DNA of 39,942 nt, taken from Candidatus Poseidoniaceae archaeon (GTDB lineage: Archaea > Thermoplasmatota > Poseidoniia > Poseidoniales > Poseidoniaceae). This document shows positions 27,672 through 37,808 of the stretch, in pieces (within the stretch, counting starts at the first letter, position 1; each line of letters opens with the position of its first letter). The stretch is taken from positions 1 through 39,942 of the forward strand of contig JAKMGM010000113.1 in NCBI GenBank assembly GCA_022424925.1, given 5' to 3'. Under the pieces are notes generated by a model. The model did not search any database and was not told the origin of the DNA. It saw nothing but the letters and a program-made list of their open reading frames with translations. The position numbers were made by a program, and so were the translations under genes.

Positions 27672-27749
27672 TGGTAACGAGAGATGGATTTGAACCATCG
27701 ATCTCCGGGTTATGAGCCCGACGGGATATCCAGACTACCCCACCTCGTT
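27672..27749 (-). tRNA. tRNA-Met (anticodon CAT), initiator-type, CCA encoded
   Basis: Reverse complement AACGAGGTGGGGTAGTCTGGATATCCCGTCGGGCTCATAACCCGGAGATCGATGGTTCAAATCCATCTCTCGTTACCA. Anticodon stem has the GGG/CCC pairs typical of initiators. Confidence 0.92.
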
Positions 27750-27852
27750 ATGCTTCGGGCTGAAACCCTCCCGTTCTTCAATGCACCGATTCAACACCGT
27801 TGACTCCTTTCCGAAAAGAGCCCGTATGCTGTAGGCCAAGATAGGCACTGCA

Positions 27853-28719
27853 TTGATGAAGTTGAACTGCATGTGCGAATACATGCGAGTACGAGGCACT
27901 CTCCCAGTTCTCTTCACTTCGTTGCTCCTTTTTGCATCGCTCACAGGGTGCATTGGTTCAGAAGAAACCCCAGGTAAAAGCAGTGCAATCGACTTAATTG
28001 TGTATTATGATGCAACATCAGGCGTTATCGAAGAAAGCATCCAAAACGGTCAACAAGTTTCAGAGACTGGAGTTGAATTGGTGTTTGACTTCTCGTATAC
28101 GAAATCTTCTGAAGGTGCTATGGTGACGTTTTATTTCGTGCCGGGAGATGGTTCGAGTACGGTCGAAAACAACGCTGCTGAAGACGGTGAAGTAACCTAC
28201 ACCTATCTCACGCACGGCTTGTTTGATGCAGCAATGGGTGGAATCGACGACCAAGGCAACGACTATTTCGAAAACATCACCATACGGATCGACAAGAAAA
28301 TCACCTGGAGTGAAAGCAACACGCCAAATCCTACGGCGATGAACATTGAGACTACGCCCGATTGTTCGTGTCCCCCACCCGAGAAACTCGTTGTCGAATC
28401 GACGGTCGTGAACCCGGAAAACCCCCCGTCAAACCCATTCGCACAAGGCCAAACGGTCACGGTAACATGGCGGATGCTCAATTCCACTGATTCTACAACG
28501 GTTGAATCCGCACCGGAGCAAGTTGGAGACGGACAAGACGCATCTTGGATGCACAACCAATATTTCATCGAACCGGGAACATGGAAACTTGAGGTTGATG
28601 TATCAGCGGAAGGGAATGAAGACGAACGAGTGAATGTTGAACACACCGTTGACATTCTTTACGAATCGAACGAAAGTATCCCGAATCCCATGTCAACGCC
28701 TGAGCCCGAAGAGGAATGA
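27853..28719 (+). CDS. Putative secreted lipoprotein / surface protein
   Basis: Hydrophobic signal then lipobox-like SLTGC (LPVLFTSLLLFASLTGCIGSEE); beta-rich, Thr/Glu-rich body. Confidence 0.65.
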   Translation: MMKLNCMCEYMRVRGTLPVLFTSLLLFASLTGCIGSEETPGKSSAIDLIVYYDATSGVIEESIQNGQQVSETGVELVFDFSYTKSSEGAMVTFYFVPGDGSSTVENNAAEDGEVTYTYLTHGLFDAAMGGIDDQGNDYFENITIRIDKKITWSESNTPNPTAMNIETTPDCSCPPPEKLVVESTVVNPENPPSNPFAQGQTVTVTWRMLNSTDSTTVESAPEQVGDGQDASWMHNQYFIEPGTWKLEVDVSAEGNEDERVNVEHTVDILYESNESIPNPMSTPEPEEE

Positions 28720-28724
28720 ATGCA

Positions 28725-28762
28725 TTCACTTTCCGTTTTGCAAAAAGTGAACTTAAAGTGAA
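28725..28762. repeat. TTCACTTT / AAAGTGAA inverted repeat plus a second direct AAAGTGAA copy
   Basis: TTCACTTT at 28725-28732; AAAGTGAA at 28744-28751 and again at 28755-28762, 11-bp spacing. Confidence 0.6.
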
Positions 28763-28888
28763 TTAAAACGCTTGAGTGTTCCGTTTACACTTCGTATCGA
28801 AGCCATAATTGAAGCCATTCTTTCTCGCGCCCTGCATCGGTCATTCATATACCGTTGGCGTTCGAGATGGGGTTGGAAGTGAACAGAA

Positions 28889-29926
28889 ATGGCGACCAAA
28901 TCAAAAAAGAAATCGAAAACCGAAGTTGAAAACAATGAAAGCCCTACGGAGGAGACACCCGTAGTGATGCCAACAGAAGAGGAAGTCCCCGAGCCGTTGA
29001 TCGAAGATCTTCCTGGCGTTGGACCAGCGACAGCTGAAAAACTACGTGAAGCTGGTTTCGATGACCTGCTGGCCCTTGCAGTCATGTCCCCGGGCGACCT
29101 TGCAGACCAAGCTGAACTTGGAGAAGCAGTAGCAACCAAGATTATCGGTGGAGCAAAAAAGATGGCAAACATTGGTGGCTTCGTATCTGGTGGTGCCCTT
29201 CTTGATCGACGCCGAGAAGTTCTCAAACTCACGTCGAAAGTCGAATCCATCGACGACCTCCTTGGCGGCGGTTTTGAAACCCAGGCTCTGGTCGAAGTTT
29301 ACGGCGCATTCGGTAGCGGGAAAACTCAAATTGGCCACCAACTGGCTGTAAACTGTACGCTACCTTTGTCAGAAGGCGGATTTGATGGCGATGTCTTTTA
29401 CATCGATACGGAAGATACCTTCCGTCCTGAGCGGATCACGCAAATGGCTCGTGGACACGGCCTTGACCCTGAACAAGTGTTGAGCCGGATACATGTTGCT
29501 CGAGCGTACAACTCTGCTCACCAAATGCTTCTGGTTGATGAAATCAAAAGAATGAGCAAAGGGCTCAATGTCAAGATGATTATCGTCGATTCACTCACCA
29601 GCCATTTCCGCGCCGAATTTATCGGCCGTGGTATGCTTGCAAACCGTCAACAGAAACTCAACCGCCACCTGAAGGATTTGAAGCAGCTTGCTGATGTCAA
29701 CAATGCACTTGTTCTTGTCACCAACCAAGTTCATTCGAAGCCCGATGCAATGTGGGGCGACCCAACCAAGCCGGTCGGTGGACACGTTCTTGCTCACGCT
29801 TCGACCTTCCGATTGTACCTGCGCAAGGCCAAAGGCGGTCGCAGAATTGCTCGCTTAGTCGACTCTCCAAACCTACCTGATGGTGAATGTGTTTACCAGG
29901 TCACTCAAGAAGGTCTACGCGACTGA
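28889..29926 (+). CDS. radA: DNA repair and recombination protein RadA
   Basis: Hh[26 protein letters not shown], Walker [68 protein letters not shown] and [20 protein letters not shown]. Confidence 0.97.
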   Translation: MATKSKKKSKTEVENNESPTEETPVVMPTEEEVPEPLIEDLPGVGPATAEKLREAGFDDLLALAVMSPGDLADQAELGEAVATKIIGGAKKMANIGGFVSGGALLDRRREVLKLTSKVESIDDLLGGGFETQALVEVYGAFGSGKTQIGHQLAVNCTLPLSEGGFDGDVFYIDTEDTFRPERITQMARGHGLDPEQVLSRIHVARAYNSAHQMLLVDEIKRMSKGLNVKMIIVDSLTSHFRAEFIGRGMLANRQQKLNRHLKDLKQLADVNNALVLVTNQVHSKPDAMWGDPTKPVGGHVLAHASTFRLYLRKAKGGRRIARLVDSPNLPDGECVYQVTQEGLRD

Positions 29927-30004
29927 TGGTGAATGAATACACCCGGTAAAAACGCTGTATTGGCGGTTTGAAGCGGCGGCACATTCAAGCGTGCTCGGGT
30001 TAGC

Positions 30005-31144
30005 ATGACGCCTATGCGACACTTGATCGATAGAGTATTGGAACTCGCTGAATCAGAAACGGCAACGCCAGTAACAGCAACCCCGCCTATGGGTGAAGGT
30101 AGCGAGGTGGAACTGAAGGCTCTTCTCGAATCTTTGCAACCTCGGATACGTGTATTCGGTGTTGGCGGTGCTGGATGTAACGCCATTGGTCGATTGCACG
30201 CCGAAGGTTTGTTTGAAAATTCGTATGTCACTGGCTACGCTATCAATACCGATGCACAAGCACTCCTGATGTCGCCGATTGAAGAGAAAGTCTTGATCGG
30301 ACGAACCGCTCGAGGAAGGGGTGCGGGCGGGGACCCAACCAAAGGAGAGGCTGCTGCTCTTGAATCGGAACTCGCTCTTCGCCGAATTACCAACGACACG
30401 CAACTTGCCATTATCACTGCCGGAATGGGCGGTGGCTCGGGTACCGGTGCTGCCGGGCAAATAGCCCGTCTCGCAAAACAGCAGGGTGCAATGACCATTG
30501 CGGTCGTTACGTACCCGTTCCAGTCAGAGGGTGCCCTTCGAAAGCAAAATGCAGAATGGGGCCTTGAACGACTCCGAGAACATTGTGACACCATTTTGGT
30601 CATTCCGAATGAGCGACTCCTTGAGATTGAAGGCGTAAAAGACCTACCGATAACCAGTGCTTTCCGGGTTGGTGATGAATTGTTGGTTCGTTCGATTACG
30701 GGCGTGGCCGAATTGTTAACAATCGATGGCATGGTGAATCTTGACTTTGAGGATTTGCGCTCAGTCATCAATTTTGGTAGCGGTGTAGCGATGATTGGTT
30801 TAGGCTCTGCATCTGGGCCTGGCCGGGCTGAAGCAGCAACCCTTGAAGCCCTCCATTCCCCGCTGCTGGACATCGATGCTAGCGATGCTCGCGGCGCACT
30901 CATCAACGTTGTTGGTGGCGAAAGTTTGACGTTGGGTGAAGCCGAACAATGCGCTAAAATCATCAAAGAGCGTATCTCACCGCATGCTCAAATTATCTGG
31001 GGTGCAGCAGTCAAGGAAGAACTCGTCGACGAATTGCGTGTTATGCTGGTGCTCACTGGCGTAAAGAGCGAACAGATTCATGGCGCAAGTGAAAACCGTC
31101 AACTTCGAGCACTTCGAAATCAGCAGATTGAATTCGTCAACTGA
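30005..31144 (+). CDS. ftsZ: Cell division GTPase FtsZ
   Basis: RVFGVGGAGCNAIGRL, NTDAQAL, GAGGDPTKGEAAA and TAGMGGGSGTGAAGQIA are FtsZ GTP-binding motifs. Confidence 0.96.
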   Translation: MTPMRHLIDRVLELAESETATPVTATPPMGEGSEVELKALLESLQPRIRVFGVGGAGCNAIGRLHAEGLFENSYVTGYAINTDAQALLMSPIEEKVLIGRTARGRGAGGDPTKGEAAALESELALRRITNDTQLAIITAGMGGGSGTGAAGQIARLAKQQGAMTIAVVTYPFQSEGALRKQNAEWGLERLREHCDTILVIPNERLLEIEGVKDLPITSAFRVGDELLVRSITGVAELLTIDGMVNLDFEDLRSVINFGSGVAMIGLGSASGPGRAEAATLEALHSPLLDIDASDARGALINVVGGESLTLGEAEQCAKIIKERISPHAQIIWGAAVKEELVDELRVMLVLTGVKSEQIHGASENRQLRALRNQQIEFVN

Positions 31145-31762
31145 TTATTTCAGGGCGTAGTACAGGAAGATAACCAAGACAATCAGCCCTCCGTAGAGGA
31201 TTGTGTATTGGGAACTGTTGAGTTGTTCAGCTGGATCAATAGTTTCGACAGGACCCTCGTATTGGGTTCCGGGTACGGTATAACCGATTGCATTCCACAT
31301 GTCCCCATCGGAATGCCCGTTACCGTTGACAACGTTTGCATACAGAATAAAATCTACCGTTGTGGTGTTGTCACTCGGTGCTTTCCATGTGATGTTCCAA
31401 TGTCGATACTGATTACCTTCTTCGGTATGTGTCCAACCCTCATCCAGATACTGTATCCTTGTTTCATTTGCTGGTATTACGGTACCTTTGCTGGCAAGAA
31501 TACGAAAACCAGCTTGAACTTCACCTTCGTTGTATTCCTTATCGCTCCCCGCTACCAGCGTGAAGTTGTAGGAAACATTCTCTTCGAATGCATCCGGCAG
31601 TCCGATTATCGTAGGTTGCGTGGCGTTGGAAAAGCCACCATGGCAAGTACAACCGTTGTCTCCCAAACTGCCAATGCCCGTCGGAAAACTTTGGATTGTA
31701 TGTGTGCCAAATGTTGTCACGACCAGTAGACAAAGAAAAACTGAAAGCCCGTTGAATCTCAT
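31145..31762 (-). CDS. Secreted C-terminally anchored protein with GCTCHGG motif (choice-of-anchor/reeler-like)
   Basis: Signal peptide, SLGDNGCTCHGGFSNATQP, beta-sandwich-like body, C-terminal TM (YTILYGGLIVLVIFLYYALK). Confidence 0.6.
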   Translation of the reverse strand: MRFNGLSVFLCLLVVTTFGTHTIQSFPTGIGSLGDNGCTCHGGFSNATQPTIIGLPDAFEENVSYNFTLVAGSDKEYNEGEVQAGFRILASKGTVIPANETRIQYLDEGWTHTEEGNQYRHWNITWKAPSDNTTTVDFILYANVVNGNGHSDGDMWNAIGYTVPGTQYEGPVETIDPAEQLNSSQYTILYGGLIVLVIFLYYALK

Positions 31763-31893
31763 TGAACTTCGCTTTACTGGAAGTCAGGGGCTCATTTGAC
31801 TCTTTCCGAAGATTTGTCTTTCTCCGATGATAATGTATCGGTTCTGTGTGTGCGATATTCTTCACGTGACGAAAACATTCTTTCTTGTAGTAG

Positions 31894-32604
31894 ATGGTCA
31901 ATGTTTTCGCTGGAAGTGTAGTGATGGGACCATGGGATACGACGACAGTGCAAGATGAAAACGCAGAAGAGGAGATTGACATGTTTGCCGTTCTCGGTGC
32001 TGCTCCTCCGAGCCAGCATGCTCCAAATGCAATCCATCAACAGCCACCACTTTCCGCTAACCACGATCCTCTTGCAGCATTCATGGAAGATGATGAGGAG
32101 GAAACACTCATCGCTGACTCAATGTTTGGACGTGATGAAGAACCAGCAGGAATCTCCGTTCAGAAGTCTGAGGCCGAATCACAGCCCCTCCAACAAACAC
32201 CATCTGCACCAGCCGTACAGCCAACCCTTTCAAATGAAGTAATTACCGAATTGCTTGAAGTGCTTGTTAAGAAAGAACTCCATGCCCGTGCTGAGCGAGG
32301 TGAGGACTGGTTGTCGGACCTACCAGCTCAAGCCCGCGCTGAGATTGAATCTGCAAAAGTCATCAAAGAACAGGAGGCATACCACCTTTCGCTCATTATC
32401 GATATGGTCGGAACTGGACAAGTTCGTCCATTTGCAACCGTTTTGTCTACAGGTGATGGACCCCTTCCAGTAAATCCGCCGTCACATCTTGGCAAGTCGT
32501 GGTACCCATTGTACAATGCACTGCGTGAACTTTTGTTACAGGCAATGTCGTCTCTCTCACACATCAATGTCGTGAGTGGAAAATCAGCCTCTCAAACATC
32601 ATGA
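31894..32604 (+). CDS. Hypothetical acidic protein with disordered N-terminal half
   Basis: Open 236-aa ORF; Pro/Gln/Glu-rich first half and helical second half (VITELLEVLVKKELHARAERGEDWLSDL). Start may be 31924. Confidence 0.5.
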   Translation: MVNVFAGSVVMGPWDTTTVQDENAEEEIDMFAVLGAAPPSQHAPNAIHQQPPLSANHDPLAAFMEDDEEETLIADSMFGRDEEPAGISVQKSEAESQPLQQTPSAPAVQPTLSNEVITELLEVLVKKELHARAERGEDWLSDLPAQARAEIESAKVIKEQEAYHLSLIIDMVGTGQVRPFATVLSTGDGPLPVNPPSHLGKSWYPLYNALRELLLQAMSSLSHINVVSGKSASQTS

Positions 32605-32975
32605 AGAACAATCGTTGAGGAGATGTCCACTTCAGTTAGCATGTTTGACACACTGCAATACTTTTCATGGCTCTTCTCAACGATTCTTTCGACCAACTTG
32701 AGCGGGACATCTCCCTTCACGTGGTACGTGAGTTGTATCGTCTTGAAAACGCGGGGCGATTGCTCTGCTCGTGAACTGTCGATGTCGACCCAGACTTCGC
32801 TAAAACTTCTGTCTTTGAGACCTGTAATGACGTCAACTACGGAACAGGCAGCAACCATCTGAAGGGTTACCTGCATTGGTGAGGGGCCGTCTTCCCAGTC
32901 AAGTTGTAGACTTTGTTGATTTGAATTTGTGCATTGAAGACCGTTTGCACCGGTCCATTCGACTCGCCCCTGCAT
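32592..32975 (-). CDS. OsmC-family protein
   Basis: MQGRVEWTG...WEDGPSPMQVTLQMVAACSVVDVITGLKDR...IVEKSHEKYCSVSNML has the two conserved Cys regions of OsmC/Ohr-like proteins. Confidence 0.85.
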   Translation of the reverse strand: MQGRVEWTGANGLQCTNSNQQSLQLDWEDGPSPMQVTLQMVAACSVVDVITGLKDRSFSEVWVDIDSSRAEQSPRVFKTIQLTYHVKGDVPLKLVERIVEKSHEKYCSVSNMLTEVDISSTIVLHDV

Positions 32976-33033
32976 GGAGGTCCGTGGGGCGGTTCATTCT
33001 TGAAGGGGATGCATGTGGGTCGGTGTGATTGAC

Positions 33034-34260
33034 ATGACAGGTACGCCGGTTACGATGAAAGACGGAAAACTCGAAGTTCCAGACGATCCGATTATCCACT
33101 ACATCGAGGGTGACGGAATTGGTATCGATATCACTCCAGTAATGATGAAAGTCGTTGATGCAGCAGTCGAACACGCTTACGGCGGTAAGAAAGGCATCGT
33201 TTGGTCTGAAGTTCTCGCCGGAGAGAAAGCGTTCAATGCAACCGGAGAGTGGTTACCTCAAGCCACTCTCGACGCCATGCGAACTGGACTTGTCTCAATC
33301 AAAGGCCCGCTCACGACACCTGTTGGTGGTGGGATTCGCTCGCTGAACGTGGCACTGCGTCAAAAACTCGACCTGTATGCATGTGTTCGACCCGTTCGCT
33401 GGTATGACGGTACCCCTTCGCCGGTAAAAACTCCGGGAGATGTGGACATGGTTATTTTCCGAGAGAACAGTGAGGATGTCTACGCTGGAATCGAATGGGA
33501 AGCGGGCAGCGACGGTGTCAAGAAACTCATCGATTTCTTACAGAACGAGATGGGTGTCGACAAGATTCGATTCCCCGACACTTCGGGAATCGGAATTAAA
33601 CCAATTTCACAAGAAGGAACTGCACGTATTGTTCGTGCCGCATACCAATACGCAATTGATAACGACAAAGAAAGCGTTACACTTGTTCACAAAGGGAACA
33701 TCATGAAGTTCACCGAAGGAGGATTTCGAGATTGGGGCTACGCCCTGGCCAAGGAAGAATTTGGTGCCGTAGAACTCGATGGTGGACCTTGGTGCACCTT
33801 TGAAAATCCAAACACAGGCAAGACCATACTGGTCAAGGATGTGATTGCTGATGCCATGCTTCAACAAATCATCACCCGTCCAGCCGAATATTCGGTATTG
33901 ACGACGATGAACCTTAATGGCGATTATATCTCAGACGCATTGGCGGCACAAGTAGGTGGTATTGGAATAGCACCAGGCGCCAACATCAATTACGATACCG
34001 GTATTTCGATTTTCGAGGCTACGCACGGAACCGCACCCAAATACACGGGACAAGACAAGGTCAACCCAGGTTCAATGATTCTCTCTGCAGAGATGATGCT
34101 ACGGCACATGGGCTGGGCAGAGGCTGCAGACCTCATTGTCAAAGGCATGGAAGGAGCAATTTCGGCCAAGACCGTAACCTACGACTTTGAGCGTTTGATG
34201 GATGATGCAACGTTGCTCTCGTGCAGTGCCTTTGGCGATGCAATGATTCATCACATGTGA
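33034..34260 (+). CDS. icd: Isocitrate dehydrogenase (NADP-type)
   Basis: [89 protein letters not shown]-like segment, and [23 protein letters not shown]. Confidence 0.95.
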   Translation: MTGTPVTMKDGKLEVPDDPIIHYIEGDGIGIDITPVMMKVVDAAVEHAYGGKKGIVWSEVLAGEKAFNATGEWLPQATLDAMRTGLVSIKGPLTTPVGGGIRSLNVALRQKLDLYACVRPVRWYDGTPSPVKTPGDVDMVIFRENSEDVYAGIEWEAGSDGVKKLIDFLQNEMGVDKIRFPDTSGIGIKPISQEGTARIVRAAYQYAIDNDKESVTLVHKGNIMKFTEGGFRDWGYALAKEEFGAVELDGGPWCTFENPNTGKTILVKDVIADAMLQQIITRPAEYSVLTTMNLNGDYISDALAAQVGGIGIAPGANINYDTGISIFEATHGTAPKYTGQDKVNPGSMILSAEMMLRHMGWAEAADLIVKGMEGAISAKTVTYDFERLMDDATLLSCSAFGDAMIHHM

Positions 34261-34263
34261 AGC

Positions 34264-37200
34264 TCACTTGAGCCATGCGTTGAGTGAACGGCTGTTTTTG
34301 GCGATTCCAAAACCAAACTGTTCTTCAAATGCACGTGCGACAAGCGTGAAATCACCGTCTCTGGTTGCGACTAAAACCGTTCCGAGGTCTTGGAGGGATT
34401 GGGTTGCAAGTTGAGAAGCAATTTGCATTATGGTTCGGTCCGGTGCCTCTGGGTATACATCCAGGTTGTTCAGAACCGTTCGGGCAGGTTCGCCTCGAGT
34501 ACGCTTCATTGCAGTGATTTCCTCATAGATTTCAGTCGAATCAAGGAGGAACTGATCAATCGCTTCCTTGTTTTCAGGTGATTCGGCTTCTTTTTCCAAA
34601 TCGAGGTTAAGTGGCCGCCAGGTGTTGTAATCCTTCACGACTCCATCAACCAATTGATTCAGAGTTTTTGCACTGAAAATACTGTCGAGCAGTTCAGGCG
34701 ATACGAGGAAGTCATCAAAGCGGGATTTGAGTTTTTGAATTCCTGAAGCAATTCCACGTAATTCTTTTTCAACAATACTCGGTAACCACAGATGCAATTT
34801 CTTTTCTTTTGATTTACTGAGCAGGATTTTGTGGAAACTACCTTGTCCGCGCACATCCAAACTCGCTTCACTGACCAATTCCAATTTCTCGGCAATTCGG
34901 TCGGTAAGTGCGTCGACCAAAATATTGGTATCAACGATGACCAGTGGTGCGAGTGAGAGATTCCGGAGGTATCGACGCGATGCGTTCGGGATGTTTGCTT
35001 TGTTGACTGAGAACAGCGATTTTTCCGCTTGTTGAAGGCTACGGATTTCAGTATCGTTGAACAGAGGACTGTTTTGAGCGCGTTCAAGGAACATGAGTCC
35101 GTCAACTGCTCGAACCTTCGCAGCCTCACTCGCGAGTGTGTACACTTCATCGGTCGAGGGAGAGCCGCTTTGCATCAACTGGTTGAACCGCATGTCAAAT
35201 GTGTTCTTTTGCCGACGGCGGTTCTTGTGGAGTGAATTGGTTGCTGCAGTGACCCGTCCACAGAAGGGGTCGGTGGGGAGTGGTCGCGGGTGTTCCAACG
35301 GGTAGGTTTTGAGCATGTCGAGATCATCTTCTGCGTGGTAGACTCGCATCACCTCAACCATTTCGCCATCTTCGTTTTCTTCAGTGACCATGCGGGTTCG
35401 TTTCACGAAATCTTTGAGCATTTTGGTCGCCGAGTTGGTGTCTTTGGTGCGAGCCGTAAACGAAACACGCAGATAGAGTTGGAAGCGGTGCGTGATTGCA
35501 CTCTTGAGGGCAGGTTGTGCATCAAGTAACTCGACGGCTTCTCGCCATTGTTCTGCAAATGCCAAGTGAATCAGGGCTTTACGGTAGAGCGTTAGCGAGT
35601 GTTCGTAATCGAACTCTTCATGGTCGCCAGCCTTTCGGTAATCTCTAGCAGCGTTCAATTCTTCGCCTTGAGATGCATAGACTGCTGCCCTCGCCAAGGT
35701 ATGCCAAGGTGAAAGAGCGTCATTGTTCTGGTACCATCGGACCAATGAAGGCAGGCCGATATCGTGCTCCAGAACCAAATGTCGAACACTGTGGATCATC
35801 CCTGTGGGAACTGAGGAATTGCTCAGCAATGTATTGAGCGTATCGATGTTCTCCGGGTCAGCATTTCCGTGCTGCAGCATCAGGCCAACATAATTGAGGC
35901 GCAGTGTTGCTATTACGGCGTTGAACAGCACCCGTTCCATCACTGTAAGTTCTGCCGATGCGACACTTTCCTCAAGGTTTGCAAGATGCGTCGAGGAGGC
36001 AATGCCGCTGCCACCGTCTCGTAATGCTTGGCGAATAGGGCTGAATGCGCGCAAGCCTTGGCGGTCGAGAACAGAAGTGAGACGCTCGTCAACGATGTTT
36101 TCGCCTTCGAACAGCATCAGCAATGCTTCAGAGGTCGAGGAGAAGGATTCGGGTGCATCGACGCTGTGAATTTCAGACAGCGCAGTTCGTCGGGCTTTGC
36201 GTACTTGTGACCATAGTTCGTAATCACTCCCAGCATCGAGGAGGTGAGAAACAAGAAGTGTCTCGTAGGGATGTGACATTGAAATGAGTTCGTCTGAGGT
36301 AATAATTTTGGCCAACAAGGGTAGTTCCATACTTTGTGTGTGGATATCGATGAGGAGGGGTAAAACGGATTCGCGCTCTTCAGTTGCTCCGGGGTTGAGG
36401 TTGCGAGCAGCAGCAGCACGGATTTCAAGCGATAGGGAGTCCATTTGAATCAAGGCGACTAAGGCTCCGTCATCCAGTGCGGGGATTTGTTCAAGCAACC
36501 ATAGATCCAACTCGTCGTTCGTAAGTGACGCAAGCAAGGGTGCAATTCGAGAAAGTTCAGTGTTATGGTCTAGCTTTAGACTGGTGAGCAGTCTCACCGT
36601 TTCCTCTTCGTTACCTTCACTGTGAAGTGCATTCAATCTCCACCACATGACCTTTTCAATTTGAGCAGCGTTGGTCGTGTTCTCACGCAGGAGTTCTAGA
36701 CCTTCTGTCAATTGTTTTGAGGTTAATGTTGAAGCTTCATCTGGTGCATGTTCCCACGCCAGCAATTGACGTGCAGCAGCAAGTGAATGCTCACCTTCTG
36801 CCGTTCGCGACGCTTCCCAATCGGTGACTTTTCCTTGGGTGAGTGCGTGGTAATCACTCAACTGCTCGGCGAGTTTTTCATCGACAGATTCGAGTGTTTT
36901 CAAGGAGGCAGACGGGTCTTGTCCAGATGCCAACGACAGCAAGACGCTCAACGCTGAAGCGTGTTTTTTCATTTTCAAAAGTACCTCAGCGGGTTGGATT
37001 TGCCGTCCTGCTGCCAGTTGGGACGAAACAGTGCGCAAAGCGACTTGTGATTCAGCATCGATAACGGATGGAGAAATAGAGTCAATAGCGAGAATCAATT
37101 CTTCAGCATTTGATGGATTGATGAAGGCTGAATCGAGTTTCACTTTCTTGCCCGTTTTTGCTTTGGATACTTTGGCTTTCGGAAAAGCAGCAAATTGACC

Positions 37201-37665
37201 AAGAAGTGCGGTTCGTTGCGCTAAATCCTGCCATACCGGATGAACTCCCTTTTCCAAGCATGTTTCACGGAGTGACGTTTCTGTTGTTTCCCATTCTTCT
37301 TCCCAATCGTCTTTGTTGAGTAATTTGTGAACCATCAAAACCGCCAGTCGGAACGCCGGCGAATTGTCAGATGGTATGAGCATCTCTTGAGGCGAAGGCA
37401 AGAGATCCATAGGGCCAGTTGCACCTCTGCCACCTCTGCGACTTCGTCCACGTCCGCCTGCTTGTCGACGTCGAGGCGCGGTATCTTCGTCATCATCTGC
37501 AGCAGGTAGTTCAGTTTCAGCCAAAGCCAGTAACAGCAAAGGTCGCCACGGCTTTTCCATCAATTGCCAGTCAGGTGTCTTCACGACAATCGCTTGACGG
37601 CGAGCCTTCGTAACGTTCGACTTGAACGCCACTTCGAGGCAGTTTGCGATGTATGTCTCTTGCAA
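34264..37665 (-). CDS. Large helical-repeat protein with RG-rich N-terminal segment and C-terminal PIN-like domain
   Basis: RRRQAGGRGRSRRGGRG near the N-terminus, about 750 aa of Leu/Ala-rich helices, C-terminal VIVDTNILVDALTDR...LWLPSIVEKELRGI...VLVATRDGDFTLVARA (PIN acidic positions). Confidence 0.75.
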   Translation of the reverse strand: MQETYIANCLEVAFKSNVTKARRQAIVVKTPDWQLMEKPWRPLLLLALAETELPAADDDEDTAPRRRQAGGRGRSRRGGRGATGPMDLLPSPQEMLIPSDNSPAFRLAVLMVHKLLNKDDWEEEWETTETSLRETCLEKGVHPVWQDLAQRTALLGQFAAFPKAKVSKAKTGKKVKLDSAFINPSNAEELILAIDSISPSVIDAESQVALRTVSSQLAAGRQIQPAEVLLKMKKHASALSVLLSLASGQDPSASLKTLESVDEKLAEQLSDYHALTQGKVTDWEASRTAEGEHSLAAARQLLAWEHAPDEASTLTSKQLTEGLELLRENTTNAAQIEKVMWWRLNALHSEGNEEETVRLLTSLKLDHNTELSRIAPLLASLTNDELDLWLLEQIPALDDGALVALIQMDSLSLEIRAAAARNLNPGATEERESVLPLLIDIHTQSMELPLLAKIITSDELISMSHPYETLLVSHLLDAGSDYELWSQVRKARRTALSEIHSVDAPESFSSTSEALLMLFEGENIVDERLTSVLDRQGLRAFSPIRQALRDGGSGIASSTHLANLEESVASAELTVMERVLFNAVIATLRLNYVGLMLQHGNADPENIDTLNTLLSNSSVPTGMIHSVRHLVLEHDIGLPSLVRWYQNNDALSPWHTLARAAVYASQGEELNAARDYRKAGDHEEFDYEHSLTLYRKALIHLAFAEQWREAVELLDAQPALKSAITHRFQLYLRVSFTARTKDTNSATKMLKDFVKRTRMVTEENEDGEMVEVMRVYHAEDDLDMLKTYPLEHPRPLPTDPFCGRVTAATNSLHKNRRRQKNTFDMRFNQLMQSGSPSTDEVYTLASEAAKVRAVDGLMFLERAQNSPLFNDTEIRSLQQAEKSLFSVNKANIPNASRRYLRNLSLAPLVIVDTNILVDALTDRIAEKLELVSEASLDVRGQGSFHKILLSKSKEKKLHLWLPSIVEKELRGIASGIQKLKSRFDDFLVSPELLDSIFSAKTLNQLVDGVVKDYNTWRPLNLDLEKEAESPENKEAIDQFLLDSTEIYEEITAMKRTRGEPARTVLNNLDVYPEAPDRTIMQIASQLATQSLQDLGTVLVATRDGDFTLVARAFEEQFGFGIAKNSRSLNAWLK

Positions 37666-37808
37666 AACAGCCCCCCCTACCCCTTTGCCTCAACCTATCC
37701 TCCTTCAATCCACCGGAACAGCCTTCATGGATTCAAATCAACGGTTGATGATAAATTGTCTGCGAACATCAATGAACAAAGACAACTTGCACGCGACGAG
37801 GCAGTTCA

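Noticed and set aside
30235-30966. 243-aa minus-strand ORF
   Set aside because: Fully antisense to ftsZ; Ser/Pro/Ala-rich shadow ORF.
34264-37665. Interpreting the PIN protein as a classical VapBC toxin-antitoxin system
   Set aside because: The protein is 1133 aa and has no adjacent small AbrB/MetJ-like antitoxin gene; neighbours are icd and a membrane protein.
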